From Penelope pileata (Eukaryota > Chordata > Aves > Galliformes > Cracidae): a DNA stretch of 64,000 bases. The position numbers and the translations under genes were made by a program. Below the pieces are notes generated by a model. That model searched no databases, was not told the origin of the DNA, and worked only from the letters and a program-made list of their open reading frames with translations. Each line of letters begins with the position of its first letter. The stretch's first letter is position 1. The stretch covers positions 338,062 to 402,061 of the forward strand of contig WBMW01005080.1 of the NCBI GenBank assembly GCA_013396635.1, written 5' to 3'. Positions 14,614 through 27,400 of this stretch are shown piece after piece.

Positions 14614-16795
14614 GCAGTTATAACTGTGTGAAATTAAACTACTGACATTTGGCTTGATTCTCTTCTCGGTGAAAGTGGTGTAAAACGAGAGGAAGAACAG
14701 TTAAGCTTAAGGAATTGCTGATGTAAAATTAGTAGAAAAAAGAAAAAATTCATTCTTTGATTTCATCATCATGTTTAGCATCTTATGTTTTAAGACAAAA
14801 AAAATTTAAAAGTCTAGTTTTTGCATGGAAAAAAGCAAAGATTTATAAATAGAAGCAGCATACTGTTAAATTGCTGCGTGTGTTGGATCTGGCTTACTCT
14901 GGCTGAGAGGAAAAAAAACAACCTCCAGCAAATGTTCAAAGGAAGGAAGTGGGAGGAAAAAAGTCCTCACACATTTCCATATTTTCCATTTCAAAATACA
15001 CGTATCACTGCCGTATGACACATACCTTTACATCAACAGGTACATAAAATTAGTATTAATATTGATGAAACCCACTACATGATAGCATTGATTAAACAGA
15101 AAGTAAATTTAACATATTGTGTGTCCAAACCCATGCAAAAAAGCAAATAGAGAAAATGCAGAAAGGTTTTCTATGGATCAGTTTCTCTTCAGAACAGTCT
15201 CATTTGTTTTTTCAAGACAGTGTGTAGTACTTCCTTTAGGTCTGATGTGGATTATATCAAATTGATCTATAGTTAATGCTGTACTAAAAATATTTTTGCT
15301 TTTCATCCTTTTCCTGGCGTTCCCCTTTTAGATAATAGGAAAGTGTCTGAATGGAAAAGTGAGTTAATTTCTTCTGGGTGGGAGGATATATTGATTTTGT
15401 ATTTCTTACATACTTAAGATTCCTATGGAAACAGATAGAGATTGTGTCCACAAGGAGTGGTAGGATTTAATCTCATCTTTACAGATGTCTTTGTCAGATG
15501 TTTGCTTTCCAGTTTTTATAGGATTAATACGTATTCATTACAAACAAGATGTCAGTGGTAGTCTCTGCATTTAAACTGTTGAGATTAAGGCTGATGTTTG
15601 GCCCTGTGTTACAGTTCCAAACTCTAGGGCCAAATGATCTCTCAGCCTCTGTATTCAAGCCCCATTTTAGTCTTGTAATGTGCAGTCTAAGGGCTGTAAC
15701 CCTTAATATATGGGCTGTGTTACACAAATAATGCAACACTTCTGAGAGGCCTTGATCCTTAGTTCTAGATTTCATGGTAAATTACAGTGAGGGAGTATTG
15801 TCCTGACTAGCATATTGTCCCGAATTTCTTAAAACTGCTAGTGGTGGTGATATTTGATTGCATGGGAAAACCTAACACTTGCAGAATGCACAACTTAAAA
15901 ACGAGGTTGGGGGGGATGTGCGAGAGGGAGGGCAGAAGGAAGAGAGACTTATTTTGCTGAAAGGATGAAGCAAAAGAGACAAAATTCATCTCACTGGTAA
16001 ATTCAGGTACCTCCTTAATTGAACAACATGAGCATACAAGCAGGGTGCAGATAATAGACAAAGGAAAGAGAAAGGATTCACTCTGGGCTGGGATTAGAAC
16101 CTGGGGCTTTCCAGATGTGAAGAATAATTTATACTTAAAGAACTTATCCTCCCAGAGGAAGGGAGAACATTTTAGTTGAGTTTTGCCTGTAAAGCTAATG
16201 TTTCTGTATTCATTTGTAATTTTAAAAGTACTATTTATTCTTTTATTTGTATACTATTCACAATAAACTCATCACACTTCTGCCCCTTCATAACAGACAC
16301 CTAACAATGAAGCAGCTTCAATTAAGAAGCAGAACATCAGCCTCTGGCATCTTATTCTGTTGTTCCATCTTTTTTGCTAGGGAGAATTCATTTGTTTCTT
16401 AATTAAGAAAAACACCAATAGCATGAAAATTCTGCTTATGGTACCTGAATGGTAATTAGGTGAAAGGTAAAAAAGAAACACACACATACATTCCAGTAGC
16501 AGCCAAAATGAACTTGAGCTGATAAAAATGAACTAAACTACCCTTGCATAAATCGAGGCTGAGCGAAGTGTACAGTCATTATGGCTAAGACAATATGCAA
16601 ACTATCTTCAAAGAAATCAAATTGCTAGAGTGTTTTCATTTGCATGTATTAACTATTAACATAATGAGGAGAAGTGACATTGGACCCGGATTGTGTGTCT
16701 GTTCGGATTGATAACTCTACCGCATCTGCAAACAGGCGCCCAAAAATCAGACTTGTAGTCAGATCAGTGTTGAACTCTGAAGTGTGTATGGCTTT

Positions 16796-16880
16796 TTGTT
16801 GTTGTTTTTTTCTTTTTCCTTTCTTTTCTTTTTTTTTTTTTTCTTTTTTTTTCTTTTTTTGTTTTTTTTTTTTTTTTTGA
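16796..16880. repeat. T-rich polypyrimidine tract
   Basis: A tract of about 85 bases, nearly all T with some C and G. Apparent proteins made of F (plus strand) or K (minus strand) across it are low-complexity artefacts. Confidence 0.9.
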
Positions 16881-18758
16881 ATACCTGGAACCCAGAGCAA
16901 CATACTAGGATATTGAATGCAAGCTATCCTTTGATTTTTATTCTTTCCAAAGGTGATTCTTCTGCTACATGCTCTTACTCCATGCTCTTAAGGTACAGAA
17001 AACATTTTTGAACTTCTTCCATCGTTGATATTGCCACATGTATAGAAGGTTGACTGTTACTGTCCGCTGATTTGGAGTTACTAAATGTTTGTGTAATTAT
17101 TCAGCTATATTTTTGTCTTTCCAGACTGTCATTCTGTATCAAAATGTCTCACTTAAACTGTCAATCACTGTGCTCATGTACAGGGAGAAAGCTTAGTAGA
17201 ACTCAGACTTTTGGGAAGGTCAGTTATGTGTTATTTTATCTGATTACTTTGAAAAACAGTGAATATTTATGAAAAGTTATCTGCTTAAATAATAGAAATT
17301 TATTTATTTTGTTATTTTACAGATGCTGTATAGGAACCTAGATAAATTCAGTGTTCTCTTTTGTTAGAGGAGAAAATGGAAATTATTTTAAAAACTGAAG
17401 ATTTTTATCAGATTATTCTTATAAGGAAAAAACTTATGAACTAAATGCAATTTTTATCATCGTTCTCTTTGCCTAAGTTTTCAAAAAGGAAGTTATTTCT
17501 TCCTATTGCAGGTCAAAATTATTAAAAGAATGTAGCTTTGGAAGAAAGTGCCCACTAGTGAAATGGAATGGGAAGCAACCATATTGAGTCCTTTAGAATT
17601 CAGAATTTATGATAAGTGTAATTTGGGATAAAAATATTCAGTAATTGTTACATTGTTTTTATACACATACACTGCATTATATCGTGTGTTATTCTTGAAC
17701 TTTGAAGATTGCTAGAAAGCATTGAGCATGTCTACATTGCTTGAAGGAGCACATAAGAATTCTATCTGTGAATGTAAGCTCTTCTTCCAAGAGGACAGAA
17801 GGGATTCTCTTGTGGCTTTTAGACTGCTATATGCATCTGTTTGTTCACATAGCCCAGCAGTCATACTCCAGTGTGAGAGCTGTGAAAACTTGGATCTTTG
17901 AAAAAAGAATTCTCAGGGCAGCCTGGTGGTGTGGATAAAAGTATGGCTAGTATCTTTCTAACTGCTGGTTTATTGTAGCAAAAATGTAGCTCATATGACC
18001 ACTGGATACATGTAGAAGAGAATTTAATATACATGTTTGAACTGAATAAATAATATATATAAAAAAAGTCCTTAATGACGTACATATTGGTCTGTAATAA
18101 CAGTATTATGACACCACAAACTTCTTGTAGCTATTATTAGCTCAAGAGAAAGGTGATAACATTAATTCTTGTTTGTTCTTTTTTTAAAGTTTTTTTACTT
18201 TTTGTTTCATGTTCTTAGATGTCCACTAAATGCACAATGAATTACATCTGTGTATTTGAAATCTGACACTGAAGCACTCTTCAAAGTTTCTTAGTTTAGG
18301 TTTCTGAATTAGCACTTTTGCTTAATATTGTAACTAAGAGATCTGATCAATGTAGGGACGCTGAAAACAAATACTCTCTTTTTAGAAATGTGTGAAAGTT
18401 CAAGTGGAATCTCTCATAGTCCATATGGAGGATATTCTAGTCCTTATTCTGGTTTAATTTAAAGTCTGAGAATTAGCGTATAGTTCATACTATACCTCAT
18501 TATACCTTTTGACATTGGAAGATTGATGAAGAAAAATCTTCTCAGCGTAGGAGTTGATATGAAAACGACCTTAAGAAGTTGTGTGGTACAAATCCTTGTA
18601 AGAGAGTATTACAGGATTCTGTAGAATATAGGACTGTATAGGATAATCTATAATTCAAATTATCTCTACCCATTCAGTGAAGTTTCTGTTTAAATGTTAT
18701 CATGCTATCTTAAAATTCATTATGCTAATGTTTTACAGAGACAAGCCTGAGATTATAG

Positions 18759-18780
18759 GGTTTTGTTTTGTTTTGTTTTT
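18759..18780. repeat. (TTTTG)n short tandem repeat
   Basis: About four tandem TTTTG units. Confidence 0.8.
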
Positions 18781-20639
18781 AAAAGTGTACTTAGAAGGAA
18801 AAAACAAAACAGAAGAAACAACCAAGAAGTGTAGATTTATTTTACCTGATAGCTATACATTTTTCTTTTTTATGAAGATTTTGACTTACAGCTTTTTTTT
18901 CCTTCTTCTTCTATAGAAGAGAAGGTAACTTTCCACAAAAATCAATGAAGGTTGTACTATATTGTTAAATTCTCTTGGACACCTAGTAATGATGGAAATA
19001 CTAAGATGCAGCTAGTAACTAGATACCACAGCTGCTAGTATGTGTCATGACTTCCTTTTGATTATGAAACAAAGTGAAATCTGAAGTATTTTAAGGTATA
19101 TAATAGATTTATTTTACCTATATCCACTTCATGGATCAAACTGGATGAAAAATAAGTAATCAGCATATATTTTAAATGTACTTTGTTTTAAAAAAATATA
19201 ACAAGACTCAGATCTATTTTAACTTAAATGTACAGGTTTTTGCTTGCGTAAAACTGGATTTTATTTAATAATTTTACTTTAAAATGTTGTTCTGTATTCA
19301 AATTCTATATTTGCATGATGCCATGAAAGGAAGCATCTTCTTATTAGCTCCCCTAGGATACAGAGTAAGTGTTCATCCTTGTGTATCAGCAATTTTGTCT
19401 CCTGTTTTTCCAATTCAGAAATTATGTATCTGAAATCATGTGCACCTATGCCCACACGGAAATCCATTAATTCCAGATAGCCAACTCTGAAGAAACGAAG
19501 CAGTTTTAGGATCTTGTATTTTTTAAATTAAAATTTAAGATAGATTTTTTCTCTTCTTCCTTCTCGTTATACTATAGAGAACATTGAATAATCTTTTGTG
19601 TTAGCACTGATATCGTAATCATATGGGAGATACCAGGTTGTGATAGACATGTCCTAATTTGTAGGGTTTTTTTTTTGTCCCCAGAATCAGAATTGTATGT
19701 GAAATTGCTTATCACTGTATTTTTGCATATGATTCAAGGATTTTGATGATTTGGTTTTAAAGAGAAGAGGGTGCTCCATACTGCTATGCCAGCTTAGCCT
19801 TAGGAAGGATAAAGACCAAAAATACTACCTTGAAGACTATATCCAAATAGCAAAGTTCTTATTTTTTGTGCCTACCTTATGTTTATGAAAACTACTGCAC
19901 TTGTAGATTTTATTGAAAAATAACCTACTTTTCATTTTGGAAGCTCTATTTCTATTTACGATATCTATGTTTTGGATGTCTGGATAGGAGGAACTGTGGA
20001 AAATGTTTAAAATTCACCTTTAAAATTTGCTGCTTCCTGTAGAGATCAAAGGCCTCAGTCACTGGTTTCTCTAAAATGGGAGCAGTTGACAGGTGAACTA
20101 TACAGCAGAATCTGTTGTACCACATAAATCATAGTTTGGAGTTTGGCTTACTGAATTTGCTGTTTTCCAGCTGGTGGTCATCTATTCACATCTAATGGCA
20201 GTCCCCTTTTCCATGGTAAGTGGCATGCTATCCTGGAAATAGCGTTATGACATACAGAATCCCAGTTTTCATATACAGAAAATAATTAAAAACTATGTTT
20301 TTGTAAGTTTGCTGATGTTCCTAAAGTAACATTGTAATTCAAGTAATGCCTAAGAACAATAATGGCTGTAATAATAGTCGTAGAATTATTCATATTTTTA
20401 TAGATGTTAAAGAATTTCCCATGAAAAGAGGAGAGATGACCGTAAATCTGTAATCATTAGTGAGAAGGAAGGGTCAATACTAGCTGTGGTAGATCTGTGA
20501 GATTGACCTGTTCCTTACTTGTGCACTGTATAAGGGAATGTTATCTTCATTCTATTGGTTGACATCAACATCTGGTCATGCAGGATGGTCTCCTAGTATA
20601 ATTTGCAGATAAGACTAAAAACTACTGCTTTTAATAATA

Positions 20640-20890
20640 GAATAGCCTTTCTTGGGCTCTCCCTTTCTTGAGTTGCTTTCTACTCAAACTCCTCTTGTAC
20701 TGCTTCCTTCTCATTGAAGTAATCTGTTTCTTTCTTCCTCTGGCTGGCCCTTGTTTGAGCCCCAGCGCAACCCCTCCCCAAGACCACCCCTTCCTGTCCC
20801 AGGGAAGCATGGGTGCAAACAATCTGCCTGTACTCCCCGGGCCAGCCACAACCCTCCACCACATGCTCAATCTGTTCAGGCCGTAATCAT
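20640..20890. other. GC-rich block of unknown origin
   Basis: About 250 bases markedly richer in G and C than the surrounding AT-rich DNA, with long C runs on the plus strand. Open frames of 60-79 codons overlap here on both strands, which is what high GC (few stop triplets) produces by itself. I recognise no protein motif, transposon end or LTR signal. It could be a remnant of an old retroelement, an unrecognised exon or a small regulatory island. Confidence 0.4.
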
Positions 20891-23544
20891 CCTTTTCCCT
20901 ACACTGTGATAGGAAGATGAAACTTAATTCAAAGAGATTAAGAATCTTATTAAAATTGTGCTTCTAATTTTTTTTATTACTTTTAGAATAGTATTTACAG
21001 CTTTACTAAAGTTTCACCAACTGCAGTGTTGATATTGTGTGTATTTATGAACACCTTTCTAATGTGGCAAACTAATATATACCTTTCTGGTGTGTGTCCT
21101 TTGAAGCACACACAGAGTTCTTAATTTGGCTGAGTCACAAGGTATTCCAGGGAAAAGAGGAGAGGAAATAATGTGAGCGCTTCACAAGCATGAGATGGCA
21201 ATAGATCCCTAGTGGTACCACTATTTCATTACAAAATGGGTAAACTGCCTGTGCAGCTGGTTCTGAGAACAACTGAGAATACCCTGAGCAGTCCCTTCTG
21301 ACTCACCCTCCCCTACATTTGGGGATTGAAGCCATCCATTAGCCTTTTATTGGAAAGATATGCAATTGGCCCTGTGTCATAGCGTTAATATGCAAGTAAT
21401 ACATGTTGCTGTCTAAAACAAATGCATACAAGCACCATTCTTAAATTACTCCTCTTAAAATGTAAGCACGCGTTTCAGCCTAGTGCTGTAAAAGCAGTAT
21501 GTTTTTCATATCAGAGCTTTAAGAGTCTGTCCTCACTTCTGCAGAGAAATGTGTAAATTCAGAGTTTTGGAGGGGATAAACTTTGTAGAGGTGGGAGGAT
21601 CACACTAGAAGTGCCAAATGTTATAGTAGTTTTTATAGAAATGTGAAATTCACCTCTGTTTCTTCCTGGCTTTGTTTATAGTTATAGGATAAAATGACTT
21701 TTTTTTGTGGAGAAGATAAGCACATGTGCAAGGAGAAAGCTGAAATCTAATCCATCCAAGTGAAATCTTGCAGTCTCAAGGAAGATTTAATAAAAGACAG
21801 TAACAGGTTTTTGGGTTGAGGTTACAGTTCCAACTGGAATGATAAGTCACATTTAAGTGGTTTATCAAAATGATCGAATATGTTTATTAAACTCATATTA
21901 ACGTTTCGTAGTTTTATCTTGATCTTTGAGCATTAATGATCTGCCATGAAAATAAATCAAATATTGTCTCAAGAATTAATAAAAAAAAATTGAAAGAACT
22001 AGAATGTAAAATGTCAAGTATAGAAGAAAATTTCAGTTTGTAGTTGATACTATAAGACTGCTTGAACTTTTTTCAGATATTTCAGTGCTTTGCTAGTAAA
22101 TTGGCTCCTGGCAGGCTAAGTAGCAGGTTACTTACTGGCACTAGTTGGTTACCCATGCTGTGTACTAATGAGTGGTTGATAAGCTTCAAATTGAAAGGTG
22201 AAGAAAAATTAATTTAAGGTATTTTCTTCAGTAAGGTAGCTAATATTTCTTATGTGTTTTGGGGGAGGGAATGTGATCAAGATACACGAAATGGAAATCC
22301 ATACAAAACCAGTCAAATTGTTAGAATATTCAAATTTGCCTTACTGTAACAAGGAAGCAGTGTAATATACTGAAATCAGCAACGGAACAGCTGTGTTTTA
22401 AAGGACAGTACTTTGAATGTCACTTGACAATTTGCTTTCAATTAGAAGTAATTTACAGGAAGATGCCCACAAGCTAATCTTTACAGGATAATTAAGTTCC
22501 ATTTTCTTTACTTTTAATTAAAAAGCAGAAAAGATTTAGCTGATCCATAAAAAATGTTCTGCTTAAACATTCATCAGACTTCACACTCTTTTTTTTTTTT
22601 TGTTATTTGTTGTAGCAGATGTTATCAAAACTGCAGTCTGCTCTGTTTTAAATCCAGTTTATTTGGTAAGTGAAACATGAGTTGCAATAGGCGTGTTCAG
22701 CTGAGGTATGATCATTTAGCTTCTCTGTATTTGAATAGCTTTAAAACGACATCCATACTCTGAGCTTTAATCTTACTCTTTCCATCGTGTGCAGTTGTGG
22801 TAAAAGAAAGCAAAGCAGCTGAGCAACTCTGTGAATGCTAATGCTGTTTTCCTCTTGATTCTCTTGTTAATTTCCTAATGCCATTAAAATATGAAATAAT
22901 GTAAGGATGAAACCAAGCATCTTTGCTATGGTACTTGCGTGTTAACAAAGTTATCTGCATGCCTTTGGAATTGATGAAGAAGTGATAGACAAAATTCCTT
23001 TGCTGATTTCACATGAGATTTTAAAAGAAAAAAAAGTGCAGTGTATGTGTTAATATCTAAACATCCAAGTGTCTATAATGGAATGACTTTGTGCTAAGTT
23101 CTTAAGGAAAGAAGATGTATCTTTCTCCCAAATATTTCCTCTTCATCTTTGTAGATGATCAGAATAGAAATTTACTTCCAGATTTTAAATTTGTCCTTTT
23201 AAAGCAAATTCAGACAGTGGAAGAAATTACACACTCACAACTCCTTTAATATTAAATTGATGGCAGAATATATACTGTAAAAAAAAAAAAACTGCATATA
23301 AAACAGAAGTTCCGATACTTCTCTGAATTTTGAGGTCTATTTGTGAGTTTACAATGTCATGGCCCCAGTTACTTCAGTGGACATGTGAGGATTTATACCA
23401 GTCCAGAACAGGTCCATGATGTTATGAAAAAAAATACCTGAATACCTGTATTCTATCTGAAAGAGTCTTTTAAGAATGTTTAACTCATAACTGGCCAAGT
23501 TGATAATTATTTTTCAGAATCACTTTTGAAATGAGGATAAAACA

Positions 23545-24490
23545 TGGAACCATCGAATGTTTTATGTTGAAAGGGACCTTCAGAGATCATCTAGTCCCAC
23601 ATCCTGCTCAGATCAGAACCAGTTTCAATCAGATTCCCAGTTAAGTTTTAAGCATCTCTAAGGACGCAGATTCCACAACCTCTTTGCACTATCAGTTCTA
23701 CAGTGTGACTACTTTCACTGTCAACTTTTTACCTAGTATTTAAACAAAATTTCCTTTGCTGTGTCCATCACCTCTTGTCCTATTTTGTTAAGCACTTCAA
23801 AGAGGAATGTGGCTTTGTCACCTCTCATACCATTCAATTAAAAATTTGAAGACCTCAGGAAGAACTCTTCCTAAAATTGGATGTTTCAGCTCTCTTGACC
23901 TTCCCTGCTGTGACATCCTGGCAATCTTTTAGTACTATGCCAAACTCTCTTCAAAATGTCTATGTCTGTCTTGTAATGTTATCATCATTACTGAATAAAA
24001 TAGAATAATCACTTCCTTCAGCCTACCAGCTAGACTCTTGCTCACATCCCAGGATGTGTGTGGCCTTCACTGTTGCAAGGATGCACTGATGTTTGGTGCT
24101 CTCCTAGTCCACCAAGACTTCTGAGTGCTTTTCAGCAAAGCTGTTTTTCAGTAGGCTGGGCCCAGCTTGTACTAGTGGATGAGATTAATTTGTTCCAAGT
24201 GCAGGGCTTAGTTTTTGTCGTATCAAACTTCATGATGTTTCTTGAAAATCTGCTTCTCCAAGTCTCCTCTGAATAACAGCCTTGCCCTGCAGTGTGTCTC
24301 AGCAGCTTCTACCAATTTGATAACATTTGCAAACATGCATTTTGTTCTGTTGTTCAGACCACTGATGAAGACATTAAGACACATTGACTCCTGAGGGATA
24401 TTTCTAATAGATGGACTCCAGTTGGATTTGATGCTGTTAACTGCTGCCCCTTAAGTCTGGTGGTCTAGCCCGTTTTCATGTACTGTAAAA
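23545..24490 (-). mobile_element. Old, decayed CR1 LINE fragment
   Basis: A CR1 non-LTR retrotransposon in reverse orientation, so its 3' end is at the low coordinate. The 3' region keeps the pattern GAAAGGGACCTTCAGAGATC around 23569-23588. Further in, the sequence follows the order of CR1 ORF2 seen in the better copies of this window: CTCTTGTCCTATT near 23770, CTTCATGATGTTTCTTGAAA near 24228, GATAACATTTGCAAACATGC near 24319, GATGAAGACATTAAGAC near 24365, and CTCCAGTTGGATTTGATG near 24417. The reading frame is destroyed by many substitutions and indels. Divergence is clearly greater than in the copy at 29.3-30.85 kb, so this is an older insertion. Boundaries are approximate. Confidence 0.85.
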
Positions 24491-27400
24491 GACCACTAAT
24501 GTAAACTGTATCTTAAATAAGGTAAACATTCTGAACACATTGTTAAATTTTGGAAATAAAATTATTGTATATATAAAATCTTCCTAAACATGTACTAGAA
24601 TTATGGTATCCAAATGCACTGAACTATTCTGCGTCGCAATTGTTGAATTAAATGTTCCCAGTTAAAAGTTTTAGATTTTCTCTTATGTTAATAAACAGAT
24701 TGACAAGGGCTTATGGATTTAAACATACTATCTGAAAAGACATTGGCATGATTAAAAATATGATAGAACAGTTTTTGATGAAGTCAAGAGCAGTTAAGCT
24801 AGTCTTTAAAGAACTAAAAAAACCCAGTTTCCCAGAAATCATTCTCAAACTGAGGTTTTTGAGAGTTTAAGGTTCAGACCAGTCCTGTTTGGAGCAATTC
24901 TCTTGCTTAACTTTTTAAGCCATGCTGATGTTAAACTCTCTGTTTGTATTCTGTTGGCCAAAGATGCATTTTTAGGAAACAATATAAGGTATTTAAATGC
25001 TTGTCTTTTCCTTCAGTTCTAGCTGGTGTCTACAATTACAACATACAATTTTCCTTACAAATTTCTTCATAGCATCGTAAAGAGGAAGAAGGAATTGAAA
25101 GAGTAAGTTGTTACTGAAATTTGGTTGTCTGCTTTTTATAAAAGTCTGTTTGCTTTCATCAAAAAACAAGGATAATTGATGCTTGTATGCATCACATTTA
25201 AAAATTCTTAAAAAAAATATGGTAGAGGACTGTGTGGAAATATATTTGAACACATGCTTTTGCACAGTTCATGTCATATGCAATTAAATAAATAGATTAT
25301 TTATGGTCACTCTTAATGTAAGAGTCTTTATCTGTCTAATTGTTTGGCATCCAAGAGAAGCTCTTGTTTACGTTCCTCCATAAGAATAAATAGCTTTGGG
25401 GGGCATTCATTCTTTCGGCTTTGCATGGTACTTCAAATGTTACTTTAAACTAGCATGCTGCTGAGAAAGACAGTGATGACCTCTCTTTTGGCTGTCAATT
25501 CTTAGGGCTGTTCTAGTACAGCACAAATATTTATGTCCATAGAGTGAACGAGGGGAAGGAACTGATCCAAGTGAAGACCAGCTTTGCTCCATGCCCCTTG
25601 TGGTTCAGGTATAATTCAAATCAATTTTTTTATCTAGTTCACCTGATGACTGTGAAAATACTTTTGCTAATCCAGCAAGGAAGGCAGGGTGACTATAAGA
25701 GCAAGCGGGAGGGTAGGGGTAGTACAGCCTCTTTTGGGAACGCAGCCTGCTGGTGTTGGCATGAGGAGATAATAACACTACACAGCTAGACAGCTGTTTT
25801 GGAAAGGAATCACTTTGGGATACTCAAAAAATACACTCTGTTTAAAGTAGTAGGTAGTGAGATGTGATTAGTGTAGCAAATATATTGATTGTTCGTTGTT
25901 TATACTAATACTGCAGAAGGAAGAATACCAGTCTTGAATGAGAGTTTTGTAAGAGATACAGCTGCAAGATTTTTTTTTCTTGCATGCCTTATAGCCTCTT
26001 TACATATGTATACACTTACAGAAGTTAATTTTCTTAAAGATATTCTGATTTTTTTTTCATGAGTAAAGAATACAGTCAGGCACAGGTTACTGAGATAAAT
26101 TATTTAAATATTTGCTGTAGAAAGATAGAACTAGATAGAAAATTATTAAGCCATTGTGTTACTAGTTGCCTTTTATTTTTTTTTTAATTTAAATAAAGTT
26201 CCATTGCCTTACCGTGTTTCACTGTATAGAAAACTTGATTAAGTCAGTTTAACAGTATAATAATTTATTTATGCTACCTTTGATTACTTTTTGGTAACTC
26301 GATAATATAAATGAATCTTAACACTATAGGGAATTCAGTCATAGTTTTGAAATTGGAGTCTTAAGGAATCATTTGAAATATATGCTTGATCCTTTAGTAC
26401 TGTAGTGATAATTTGAGTTGAGTTGAGTTGAGTTGTTCCCAATCACTTCATTACTGAAGTTCATACTATTTGCTTTGATGGGCAGGGAAAATCACGATTT
26501 GCAAAGATATAAACAAGACAATAAAATCTTTTACTGCTTTGAATGTAGGAAGTTGAAGATAGTTTATTTTAGGTACTTAATTTTTACTCAAAGGTGTAAA
26601 AATTGCATTGATGTGCCATTGAAATGTCATTTCAATGATATTTTAGCATTATGACTGTAGCATAATTGCCTACATTTCTATTCAGTGCAAGTTTCTCATT
26701 TTAAAAATGTTTTGCCTAGTTTCAGTGATTTGCAATTACTTGTAAATCTAAAATATTCTGAAATCATAAAACAATATTTCAATTTTTCTTTCACATAGAT
26801 GTGAACTCAACTCTTCTTTAATGCAGTTTTTCATATCTCTACTGCTTTTCTTCCAACTATCAGTTTTGCATCAGAAGTTTCAAGGTTGTGTTGATGTATC
26901 TGTCCCTCCTGTGTTCATTATAAGGATCATGTGTTTTTATGTAATTAAAGCAATGATGATAAAAAAAAAATCATGAAATAATTACTTGTAAAATAACTTC
27001 TTATCCTTTTGTTAAATAGGCTTCATTTAGTGTTTTAAATTTATGGCACAAATTGTTTGGAAGGATGACTTCTCTACTTCAGGGTAAGAGGAGGAAAGGG
27101 TGCTAATGGAATTCAGACAAGCAGTAATTAGTAGGCCAATAAATAGGACAATTTAATAAATGATTTATAGCAAGAAGGAGTACAATGCATAACAAATAAT
27201 TATGGGATTTTTGTGCTTAATTTATGATCAGAAATCCAAGGTGTAGGCAGGGGAAGCTGTCCAGAAGAAACATTATATTTGGTATTACATTAAGTATGAT
27301 TCTAAATTATAACAACTAATACTATTGAGTAGTTAAAAGTATTGAGTCCCTGTGTCTGAGAATATTTTAGTGTCCTAAAATTGTATTTCACAAAAACAAA

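Larger units (their letters stand above)
9908..23544. other. Long AT-rich stretch, no confident gene
   Basis: About 13.6 kb holding several low-complexity tracts (listed separately), a GC-rich block at 20640-20890, and weak exon-like segments at 17125-17218 and 22616-22665 discussed elsewhere. Most of it shows only short random-looking open frames. The best reading is intron or intergenic DNA. Confidence 0.55.

Noticed and set aside
16649..17011. F-rich (plus) and K-rich (minus) frames
   Set aside because: They are translations of a T-rich low-complexity tract.
17125..17218. Exon-like segment with acceptor TTTTGTCTTTCCAG and donor GGGAAG|GTCAGT
   Set aside because: One frame is open (31 codons), but the donor is weak, the phase (2 to 0) does not match the other exons, and no motif is visible.
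18917..18924. Eight-base micro-exon AAGAGAAG between a very strong acceptor and GTAACT
   Set aside because: The acceptor is striking, but an 8-base exon cannot be supported without RNA data, and such pairs arise by chance.
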